64,000 bases of DNA from Plutella xylostella. Lineage: Eukaryota; Arthropoda; Insecta; Lepidoptera; Plutellidae. A program made the position numbers and the translations under genes. This document shows, piece after piece, positions 14,688-26,600 of the stretch. Within the stretch, counting starts at the first letter, position 1. Each line of letters begins with the position of its first letter. The stretch is taken from positions 1,064,001-1,128,000 of the forward strand of contig NC_064004.1 of the NCBI RefSeq assembly GCF_932276165.1, written 5' to 3'. The notes below the pieces were generated by a model. That model saw only the letters and a program-made list of their open reading frames with translations. It did not search any database and had not been told where the DNA came from.

Positions 14688-17600
14688 GTGTGTGTTATGT
14701 ATATGTTAGCCTAACTACTTTAACTATTGTGTTTAATTAACTATCATTATGAACTTCATTATTAGTAAGACAAAACCATAGAGTATTTTAATTATAGGGT
14801 CTGGGCGCTGCGAGCTGAAATACAGGTTTTACCTAGTTCGGCAGCAGATGCTACTTACTTTACAAATTCTGAAATATTTACAAATTGTCTTAGTTATTAA
14901 GGTGTAAAAATTGTATGCTTTTATGGAAATAAAGAATGTTTATGTTTATGTTTATTCAGCTTGTTGAAGATAGCACAGAAATACACGTGAGTCGATCTAG
15001 AATAGGAATCGTACGCTTATGTAAGTTAGAAGTAAAGTCTAGAAGTTTACACTGAGGTATTTTCTTTCTTATATGAGACTAGCTGTTCGCGCTCGACAGA
15101 CAGACACAGTTACGTTCGCATTTATAATATTAGTTAGGATTAGTTAGGATTAGGATTAGTTAGTGTGTGGCGAAAAGTTGTATACTATGAGCGCGAGGGT
15201 TCGGTTTCTTCGGAGTACAAGTGGACCCCACTGAGGACGGCATCGAGCATATTGACGACATCATTGAGTTGGTGTTCCAGGTACGTACAGTCCAACTATA
15301 AAGTCCTGAAAATGGAAGTGGATCGCAACTAATTGATAAAAACCGTATTTAATCGATCATTCTTGTTTATTAAAGCACAAGTCCGTTAAAAAACCATTAC
15401 ATAATAATAAGAAAATCCTTACATTTAGGTAGTGGTGACCCCAACGTGATTGTAACTTTGTTGCCGACGCTTTATCCCGAGGCAAAATAATTTATGAAGA
15501 AACTATTATGTCATCTTTGAAATACTTCACAATGTAAATAAAGCTATAAATAGACCAAGTATATTAATTTCAAAACCTCCAAACCCACCATTATGTACCA
15601 TACATAGGTATAACATAATGGTAGGGTTTCTACATTTAGCGCTATGTTCTGCCCTATTTGGACGTACAAATTAAGTGTGTGTGATAGGTATAATAAACAG
15701 AATTCACTGTAGTTTTACCCTCTTTCCCACAGTACATATCCCTCCTCCGCTCCGAGGGCCCGGTGCGCTGGGTATGGGAGGAGCAGAGAGACCTAATTTA
15801 AGCAATAAACCCATAATAATGTACCAAATATACAAACTACACTTTTTTCACAATTACAGTGGTGACCCCAACGTGATAGTGACTTTGTTGTCGACCATCA
15901 CGTTATGTCCTCTAGAGGGCGCTATATAAATTATAATATGACGTCACATAACCTATAACCATCGCGCAATCAATAAGCTTCTACCTACCTCATACATCAA
16001 AATCTGTCAAGCCGTTTAGGCTACAGGAGGGAACATAGAAACAGACAAACATGTACATACATACATACATTAAATCGAAAAACATTACCCTCCTCCTTCG
16101 GCAGTCGGGTAAACAGACCAATTATATTAATTCAAAAACGTCCAAATCAGCAGCATCGTTTATAAACTTTTTCCCACTTTCAGTACATATCCCTCCTCCG
16201 CTCCGAAGGCCCGGTGCGCTGGGTGTGGGAGGAGCAGCGGGACCTCGCCTCCACGGAGTTCCGGTTCAAAGACACTCAGGAGCCCCGCAGTCTGGTCACC
16301 TCGCATGTTCACCTTATACAGGTAATGAAAGTTGCATCCGAAATGGTTTAGCAATTTTTGGGAAGTTGTAGCTCTGTATGGGGTGGATGGATATGACTGT
16401 GGAGGAAAACATCGTGAGGAAACCTGCATATCTAGATTTAGCACATCTAGATATGTGAACCCACCAACCCGCAGTGGACCAGCGTGGTGGGAAATGGTCC
16501 AAGCTTAGGAAGGCAGTTTAGACCTTGGGGATATGCACAAAGGTTCCACTCTAGAGAGCCAGGTGCAGGTACTTACACCCCCACAGAGAATAGAATAGAA
16601 TAGAATAGGGGCGGATGGATATGACTGTGGGTTGTTTGATAAAGAATTTGATGACGTGTATTTTCAGCCATGTTTCGTCAAAATCAGTTTATTCGTTCAA
16701 AAGTTACGCGCACATTTATGGTCTCATCAAACCTAAAAACTTTTTTTTACACGACATAATTTACCCGCGACTTCTGAATCGCATATAACTAATACCACAT
16801 GAAAGACTAAGCCCCAGTTTCACCATACTCTGTTAGATCATAACAAGGAATTTGTTGTTGACTTTTGACACATCTGTCAAAAAAAATATACGGAGACGGA
16901 CGTATAATTGATGACATTACAATTTAACAGGAGTGTTAATGATCTATTAGACTGTGGTGAAACTGGGCTTAAACCTGTCCTCTTCTGTCCTCAACTGTCC
17001 TTTTCTGTCCTCAGCAATTCCCCATGGAGGACGTGCTCAGCGCGTACTACATAATGTCGGAGTGGAGGCCCGACCTCATTGAGGAGCTACTCAATCTGCT
17101 CACCCCGGAGAATGTCAGAGTGGGGATCGTGGCCAAGTGAGTAATAGCTCCAACTTACCTCGGACTTACCTCCAACTTACTTACAACTTACCTCCAACTA
17201 ACTTAAACTTACCTCTAATTTGCAATTTACACTTCATATTTGTACCTAATCACGTAATTGGTCGCGACTGTCGCGTAGCCGTATCGCCGTTTTCGAATGT
17301 TTACAATGCACTTATTAGGTTTTCTCACGATGTTTTCCTTCAACGTAAGAGCGATGGTATGCATTTTGTTATATAATTCCAAAGACCTCATTGGTACATG
17401 TCAGCGCCGGGATTCGAGAACGCATCTCTGGCGGATCATGTTAGTAAAGCCTCAGTACCACATAATGTCGGAGTGGAGGCCCGACCTCATTGAGGAGCTA
17501 CTCAATCTGCTCACCCGGAGAACGTTAGAGTGGGATCGTGGCCAAGTGAGTAGTAGTTGCTGTTTACCTCCAACTTATCTCCAACTTACATCCAACTTAG

Positions 17601-20600
17601 ATCCAACTTACCTCCAACATACTTACCTACAAATTACCTCAAACTTACCTCCAATTTGCATTCACACTTCATTTCAGCTAAGATCATTCATACATACATA
17701 TGCTCACAACTGTAATCCCCGAAGGGATAGTCAGACAGTCCGCTTTTCGCTGTTCATTTGTAGTCTCGTGAAAGGTCGCGAGCTATATCGCCGTTTTAGA
17801 ATGAGTAACTACAATGCACTTAAGGTAAGTACACATCTAGAATCTAGATGTACCTCTAGAACGATGGTATACATACTTGTGGTATGGTACTTAAATTCAA
17901 AGAACTCAGTACATGTCAGCGCTGGGATTCGAACCCGCAGCTCTAGCGGGTCATGTCAGCTGTAAAGCCTCAGTACTACATAATGTCGGAGTGGAGGCCC
18001 GACCTCATTGAGGAGCTACTCAATCTGCTCACCCCGGAGAATGTCAGAGTGGGGATCGTGGCCAGGTGAGTGTTAGCTACTATTTACCTCCAACTTACCT
18101 CCAACGTACCACCAATTTACCTCCAACTTACCTCTACAATACCAGCAATTGCTGCACATCACTTTTACGAGATTGTATAGTTATCCGCACGGGTTAATTA
18201 TTAAGCTTAACTATACAATCTGTAAATGGCTGACAGACCTATGTTGTCTGTCTCATCCAGATTAAATGGTCTGTTTTAGTTAGCCAAATCATTAAATATT
18301 CGATTCTTTGAACTGACTAAGACATTTAGGGTCTATTCACAAAGGCCAGAAAAGAGAGCAGATTTTCATCACGTTCGAAATCGTACCTTGGGTCATTACA
18401 ACAACGTTAATTTTTCAACTATTTTGACAATGATTAAATGAAATGTAAATAGACTATAATTAACACTAAATAACTATACTTAACACTCTATCCTCGGCCT
18501 TCCTAATCAAAACATTCGTGTCTACCTTCGTGAATTCCTTTAACGATTTTAGTATTTTTGCCTCACCTAAATATGTTTGTTGTATTCCAGAGCCTTTGCC
18601 GACAAATGCACGATGGTGGAGCCGTGGTACGGGACCAAGTATCTACAGGAAGACATTGATGAGGCAACTATTCAGGTACGTAGTAAACACCTATTGTACT
18701 ACGAGTTTCTCAACTTAAATGTAAAGACACGTTAGCACGTTTAAACAACGTTTACATGGTGCTTAAGATAAAAAAAACCGGCCAAGTGCGAGTCGGGCTC
18801 GCGCACAAAGGGTTCCGTAGCAGCAAAATTACAGTTAAATCAACCTATCTCAAAAACTATAAGAGATACTTTGATCAAACCAAAAATCGTTGAAAGAGTT
18901 AATTAGCATGCATCACCTCTATTTTTTTTAGAATTTTATACCCCGTAGTTATAAAAATAGAGGGGGGGGGGACATACTTTTTACGACTTTGAGAGCTGAT
19001 ATCTCAAAAACCGTTCACTTTAAGAAAAATGTTTTTTAGAAAACTTTATATCATTTTAAAAGACCTTTCCATTGATACCCCACACGGGTATGTACATCGA
19101 AAAAAAAAATTTCATCCCTCAGTTACATGTATGGGGGGCCCCACCCCCAATTCTTTTTTTTACTATTTAGTGTCATATTTTTGTAGCGGTTCATACAACA
19201 CATATTCCCATCAAATTTCATCACTGTAGTACTTATAGTTTCCGAGTAAATCGGCTGTGACAGACGGACAGACGGACAGACGGACATGACGAAACTATAA
19301 GGGTTCCGTTTTTGCCATTTTGGCTACGGAACCCTAAAAACATATTTTATTGCAAGTGAATCATTTTCTAATTTTAGCTAGTAGCCTATGTTTTAAGTGC
19401 ATCTTACACAAATAAATGGCTAAAAAGTCGTCAGAAGATCTGAAGAAACAACGTCTATGAATTTTATGTGATGAATAGCGCTATTATTGGTAAGCGCGTT
19501 GGTTCTAATTTTTTACCCCCGACGACGGAAAAAGTGGGGTGTTATTTGTGATTGGACAGTGAAACGTATCCAACTTTGTAAGAGTTATCACTCCTATACC
19601 TACATGTTATTACTAAGTATAAGTAGTCAAACAGTAGTCATACATGCACATATTACCAATTTTTCAACAGAAATGGAAGAACACTAAGCACTCTGAAGAA
19701 TTACACCTGCCGCCTCCCAACGAGTACATACCGGCCAACCTGGACATCGACCCCAGCAAGGTGAGACTAGTAGTCTATACAGCACATGCTGAGTAGGGGA
19801 CCTTTGCTCAATAGTAAGCATTCTGAAGAGCTACACCTGCCTCCTCCCAACGAGTACATACCCGCCAACCTGGACATAGACCCCAGCAAGGTGAGACTAG
19901 TAGTCTATACAGCACATGCTGAGTAGGGGACCTTTGCTCAATAGTAAGCATTCTGAAGAGCTACACCTGCCTCCTCCCAACGAGTACATACCCGCCAACC
20001 TGGACATAGACCCCAGCAAGGTGAGACTAGTAGATAGTGTGTAGACTATACAGCACATGCTGAGTAGGGGACCTTTTGCTCAATACTTAGCATTCTGAAG
20101 AGCTGTAAATACCCGCCAACCTAGACATCGACCCCAACAAGGTGAGTACAGTAGTCTGTAGTCTATACAGCTCATGCTGAGTGAGGGACCTTTTGTTCAA
20201 TACTAAGCACTCTGAAGACCTACACCTGCCTCCTCCCAACGAGTACATACCGGCCAACCTGGACATCGACCCCAGCAAGGTGAGACTAGTAGTCTATACA
20301 GCACGTGCTGAGTGGGGACCTTTTGCTCAATACTAAGCACTCTGAAGAGCTGCACCTGCCGCCTCCTAACGAGTACATACCGGCCAACCTGGACATAGAC
20401 CCCAGCAAGGTGAGATTAGAACCTAGTCTGTGGTTTATAGAGCACATACTGAGTGGGGAATTTTTTGCTCAATACTTAGCATTCTGAAGAGCTGTAAATA
20501 CCCGCCAACCTGGACATCGACCCCAGCATGGTGAGATTATAAGCTAGTCTGTGGTTTATACTATACAGCACATGCTGAGTAAGGGACCTTTTGTTGGCAC

Positions 20601-23600
20601 AGTGCGCGCGATAAACCTGGACATTGACCTCAGCAGGGTGAGTGGTTTATATTACAATATTAAATAAATAAATTATAGAGTTAGGAACCAAAATAAATTA
20701 AGTACTCAGTTGGTATGATGTCGGGGTCACCAATTTACTCATTTAAAAACGGCTCGCGACCTCTCACGTGCTTTCAAATGTGTAGCGAAAAGCAGGTGAC
20801 TGCAACACACTGCACAATCGTACCTGCCTCTTTTGTGTTACTATAGTTTCAAAATCCACTTTCTCTCTCACCCAGGACCCGACACAAGACTCAGTGGCTC
20901 CGTGCATAGTGCGAGACTCGGCGCTGCTGCGGCTGTGGTACAAGCGCGACCACGAGTTCCTGTTGCCTAAAGCTGTGGCCACTTTTGACTTCATCAGGTC
21001 AGTAAAGCTGCACACCTAGTATGGGGCCCAAGACACGCACGACAAGATATTACTAAAGTTATCCGTCGCAGTCTATATCACGCGGCCTATAGCAGTCCAC
21101 TGCTGGACGTAGGCCTCTCCCAAAGCACGCCGATGGATGTGATCTATAGCTTTCAGCATCCAATATGACTAATATCTATAGGATTCATGTTATATTTTAC
21201 AAAGTATAGTCTTCCCGTATTCGTCCTATGCTGGACATAGACCTCTCCCAAGGAGAAGTTGGTTTTCTCTTGAAAACTACAAATGATAAATCATCTCGAC
21301 CCATCACTTCACTACTGCTGGGGCACGGGTCCCCTACAAATGAAGGAAGGGTTTTAGGTCTAGTCCAAATAAAATGTATGTATTTGTGTTATAATTGAGA
21401 CAACCGATATATGAACAAGCATTTATTCGACTGAGGACTGGGGCGCGGGACGCAGCCCGCGCTAACTTATGTCTACCCGAAACCTATTAATATAACATAC
21501 CTCCGCCAATATTTGAATGCCATTGATAAGATAAGGCGCAAGCAGTTGCATAAGAAACCTGACAATTATTATTGAAAACAATTTAAATCAATAGGCACAA
21601 AATCTGTTTACACACTTAAAAGCAAAGCCTAGGCATCCGCTAGTATGATTTAAAAATAACTTTTATAATTAATAACTTTACGCTTGCGTTTTTCCAAAAC
21701 CTGAGGTTCAGAGTCAGAGACGGAAGTCGTGGCTGAAGGCGAGCTGACGTCGTCGGTTTGTGTCGCCTGTACCTCAGGTTCGGGTGACACAGGTGCGCTA
21801 ACACTAGACAACATTACAGGAGGTAACACTAGTTCAGATTCGCAAACATTTTCTGACTCGTTAGGTATAACTGATACATCCTCCTCCCCTTTAAATTTCA
21901 AAATTTGATTAGCATGTTTCTTCAAAACAGTCTGAGAGTTTAACAATTGAATAGAATAGACATTAGAACCGAGTTTTTCTAAAATGACGGCCTTAGCCCA
22001 CTCACATTTTTGATTTTTAAACACTTTCACCAACACTACTTCTCCACTGACGAAGGAAACTTTCCTGTTTCCTGTATAATTTTTACACTGTAAGGACTGG
22101 TTCCGTGTTACTGTTTCACCGAGTGTGGTGCCGGCGGGGGCGGGGGCGGGGGCGGCCTGCGCCTGCGCCCCGCTAGGGCACAGCACATCTAATCTGCTAC
22201 GCAATCTGTGACCAAAAAGTACTTCTGAAGGAGACCTTTCTGTTGTAAAATGCTTCGAATTGCGATATTTTAATAAAAATTCGCATAATTTAATGTTTAA
22301 GTCTCGCAAATTTGACCCTGACAAAATTATCGATTTGATAGCCTTTTTTATTATTTTTACATAACTTTCCGCTTGACCGTTGCTTTGCGGGTTGTATGGC
22401 GGTGAAGTTATGTGTTTAATTCCGTTACTATCACAAAATGATTTAAACTCTGTCGAACAAAACGATGTGCCGTTATCTGTTAATATTGTGTGAAAAAGGC
22501 CAAACCTAGCCATGACGTCACATAACTTTTCTATGACTATCCTAGATCCATACCCTGTAGACACATCGTAACATTCTACCCATTTAGAGTAGGCATCGAC
22601 AATCACTAGATATGTTTTATTATTGATCGGGCCAAGGAAGTCTAAATGAACTCGATGCCATGGAGCGGGCGGGTGCGGCCACGGGGCGAGCGGGACGCGC
22701 GGGGGGGCGGGCCGCAGCGTGGCGCACACGTCGCATGACGACACATAACGTTCAATGTCGCTCGACATGCCCGGCCACCAGAATCTATCGCGCGCTTCAG
22801 ACTTCACCTTACTAATACCTAAATGACCACTGTGTAACTCGACCAAAACATTTTTACGTAAACATTCTGGTATGATCAATTTTGACCCTCGTATCAAACA
22901 ATCTTCTTCTAATGATAATTCATTTCGGCACATAAAATAAGGTTTAATATCCTTATCAGTAATTTTTCTGGGCCATCCGGTCAAACAATACTTCACAACT
23001 GACTTAAGGACGATGTCATTGTGTGTCGCTTCTTTTACCTCTTTTTGCGATAAGAGCGTGTGACCATTATAAATGAAGTTTACATACGATAATTCATCAA
23101 CACTATCGCATGAGCTAGCGGCCGCGCGCGGTGCGCAACTACTCTCGGCTACAGATCTGCTTAGGAAATCAGCTGCATTATTAGCGCTCGAAACATATTC
23201 TATCTTGTAATTATACGCGGAGAGGAAAATTGCATAACGTTGGAGCCTGTTAGCCGATATTTCTGGAATTCCTTTGCTAGGGTTAAATATTGATAGTAAA
23301 GGCTTATGATCCGTGCGCAATATAAACGGATCAGAACGACCAAATAGGTATTGGTGGAATTTTTTTACTCCAAACACTATGGCCGCTGCTTCTTTTTGGA
23401 TTTGGCTGTAACGTTTTTCAGCGGGTGACAATGACCGTGACATAAACGAAACTGGTTTTTCCACACCATTTTCCTCTTGCGATAATATCGCCCCTAGCCC
23501 GTAAGGAGATGCATCTACGGTTAATATTATTTTGGCATTTGGATTAAAATGTGCTAAGGTGTTATCCGATGCCAATATTGTTTTTATATTTGTAATTGCC

Positions 23601-26600
23601 AACTCATGCTCAGGGCACCATTGCCACATACTACCTTTTTGTAGTAATTTATGTAACGGGCTCATAATAGATGACGCATTTTTAATGAACGACCTATAAT
23701 AATTTATCATCCCCAAAAATGACTTTAGCTCCGATACATTAGTGGGTGTCTTCGCATTCAAAATAGCCTTAACCTTTTCCGGCGACTTATGAATTCCGTT
23801 ACGATCAATTACAAATCCCAAGTATGAAATTGAGTCCTGAAATAATAAACATTTTTGTTTTTGTAAAACAAGGCCGGCCTTTTCTAATCTATCAAACACT
23901 TGGTTTAACCTTTCACTATGCTCTTTTTTATCCTTGCCGGTGACACAGATGTCATCCAGGAATAATAGCACGCCGTCGAGCCCGGATAGCAGCGACTCCA
24001 TCGCTCTCTGGAACACGGCCGGGGCCGACGATAGCCCAAACACTAATCTTGTGAATTTATACAGGCCTTTGTGTGTATTTATACACGTAAGATCTTGGGA
24101 ACTGTCACTGAGACAAAATTGATTGTACGCCCTAGACAAATCTAGTTTCGAGAACTGTTGACCGCCATGAAGTTTTGCGAAAAGTTCATCGACCCTCGGC
24201 AATGGGTATTTGTCAATAAACAGTTGTTTATTGATTGTTGTCGAGTAATCTACACACAGACGCAACTTCTTATCTTCGCGAATAACGGGTACAATGGGGC
24301 TTGCGTAATCGGAGTATTGCACGGGTACCAAGATGCCCAATTCCACTAACCTGTCTATTTCTTGTTCTACCTTTTCGCGAATAGCAAAGGGGAGCGGCCT
24401 CGCTTTCCTAAAGATCGGTTTAGAATCTGGTTTAAGGTCGAGGTTCACTGTCCCACCGTTAAAACAACCTAACTTATCCGAAAATAAATTAGGGTACCTC
24501 TGTGCGAATTGGTCCAATACGTCCGAACATAAGTTCAATGGTGATATTTGTAATTTAAATTTCAAAAAGAAATCCCTCCCTAATAACGGCGGGCCCCCAT
24601 CACGCACTACATATACATCTAAGTTTCGACTTTGGTCATTGTAACTGAAACTTAACGAGACGTAGCCTAACGTGTGTATTATTGAATTATTATAACTTTG
24701 TAAAACTAATTTACTCGGATTTAATTTTAAGGTAGAAAAATATTTATTAAATATTTCCTCCGAAATAACGGTAACTGCCGATCCGGTATCTATTTCGAAA
24801 TTCAACCTGACATTATTTACTAGAATGGTCTCTTTCATTGGTTCACCATGCTGCGTACGAATATTACAAATTATGCGCTTACCATCAACATCGTAACCGT
24901 CCCCGTCGGCACCACACTCAATGAAATGATGACGTGACGAGCCTTTTCCCGGACACATTCTTCGAAGGTGACCTTTCACGCCGCATTTCTTGCACCTGTA
25001 CCGAGTAAACTTGCACCTGGACACGTCGTGGCCATCGTAGCCACAAGCTGGACATCCAGCCGGGTCCGCTCGTGCTGCCGGGGAGGCGGCCGCGGGCGGG
25101 CGCGCGGTCTGCGGGCGCGCCGCGGCGGCCACCTTGAGCACCTGGGCCGTGGCGAGCTCCGCCTGGCCCGGCGCCTCCTGCTGCGACCCGGCGCGCGCCG
25201 CACGCACTCCATCCGCCAGCTCCAACGCCTTGCTCAGCGTCAGGCCTTCCATGGCCTTGGTGAAGAGTAGGTCCCGCTCGGGGCCGGACTGCATGCCCAG
25301 CACGAAACGGTCTCGAAGAGCCTCCTCCAGAGTCGATGCGCCAAAATCGCAGTGTAATGCCAAGCCTCGCACCCGCGCCGCCCAGTCTGCTAGACTTTCG
25401 CCGCGAGCCTGCGTGGCACCGTAGAACTTACATCTTTCGGCAAACCCGCACTTTTTAGTTTCAAAATGTCCATCGAGTAACTCCACCACATTATTGTAAC
25501 TAAGGGTACCGACAGATTTAGGTAAAGCTAGGTCCCGAATTAATTTGTACGTTGGTTCGGCTAAACTGCTTAACAAAATGGCGCGTCGCTTGCTACCGGT
25601 TTTATCGTCTCCTGTCCCGATATCGTTGGCTAAGAACCATTGTTCTAGACGATCTTTATATAATGTCCAATCTTGCTGCTCGTGATTGAATAGCGTTAAA
25701 GACCCGACCGAGAATTTAGCCATTTCTTTTTTTTATTTGCACGCGTTTTCTGATTTACTCGTTCGCCACTGTTATAATTGAGACAACCGATATATGAACA
25801 AGCATTTATTCGACTGAGGACTGGGGCGCGGGACGCAGCCCGCGCTAACTTATGTCTACCCGAAACCTATTAATATAACAATTTGACAAAGTGTAGGATC
25901 CATTTGCGTTTTCATTACTTTATTTAGGTTGTTGCAAAAAGCGTATAAGTACTAAACCAAAAGAGGGTGACTAAGGGGGTCCGATCAGACCGCCTTTTGT
26001 ACCCTAACTAAGTTTAAACTTGTTAATTTTACTTTTTTTTGGTGTACAAATAAAGTGTATTCTATCTATCTATTTGCAGATACCCATACTAATAACTAAT
26101 ATTCTGTAATATTTTGCAGTCCCCTGGCGTACTCGGAGCCGCTGTCGTGCGGGCTGGCCTCGCTCTGGGTGCTGCTGCTGAGGGATAAGCTGCAACAGGT
26201 GACTATCTTGGAGTGACTATACAGGGTGTTGCAAAAACACCGAAAAAATTTATGATCACGTGACTTTTACTATGGAGAGTTGTTTTTATCGCCAATTTCC
26301 AAAAGTCGTGCACGATGACCAAGAGGGTTAGTATTAGTATTACCACTTTGGTGGTAGAGTGAGATAAAGCTAACTCGCTCGCTAGCTTTGTACTTTACAC
26401 TTGACTGCAGACAGTGATTGAATATTCTCATTGATATCGAACTAAAGAAAAAGTTTCCAATAGAAAAAAAAAAACATAACTTATCAAATACAAAATATTA
26501 GTCATACTTATTAATTATCTAATTTTGAAAATATGGAACCGGAGTTTGCGAAGATAACACTTACATAAGAGCACTTTTCAAATGCAGTGTAGTTTATTTT

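Larger units (their letters stand above)
8960..14962 (+). mobile_element. Degraded non-LTR retrotransposon (Jockey/CR1-type), two ORFs, carrying a DNA transposon
   Basis: Sits in intron 9 between two exon 9 copies. ORF1 is at 9343-10254, ORF2 at 10542-14506. It ends in a short (TTTATG)n run at about 14930-14960 after a (TG)n microsatellite. ORF2 is split by a 1-kb fold-back element and has a late frameshift. The 5' boundary is approximate. The element at 40495 belongs to the same broad group. Confidence 0.8.
21387..25880 (-). mobile_element. Apparently intact Mag-like Ty3/gypsy LTR retrotransposon
   Basis: 4494 bp on the minus strand in intron 14. The LTRs (21387-21497 and 25770-25880) are 111 bp, start TGTT, end AACA, and I see no difference between them. 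The 5-bp direct repeat ATTTG flanks the element (21382-21386, 25881-25885). A TGGCGAACGAG primer-binding site follows the 5' LTR (one base in), and a purine run GGCGGAGG precedes the 3' LTR. A single gag-pol ORF fills the interior. Very short LTRs and one ORF are typical of the Mag lineage first known from silkworm. Confidence 0.93.

Noticed and set aside
15733..15795. Alternative exon 10
   Set aside because: The acceptor is good, but exon homology ends after about 63 nt, a stop follows and no donor is kept.
16051..16371. 106-codon frame over IDE exon 10
   Set aside because: Wrong frame relative to IDE; it translates the exon in a frame without homology.
19671..20637. CRISPR-like direct repeats
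   Set aside because: The units are about 130 bp, derive from exon 13 and lie in a eukaryotic gene; there are no spacers and no cas genes.
24968..25424. Several overlapping Arg/Ala-rich frames on both strands
   Set aside because: They are other frames of the GC-rich gag part of the Mag-like element.
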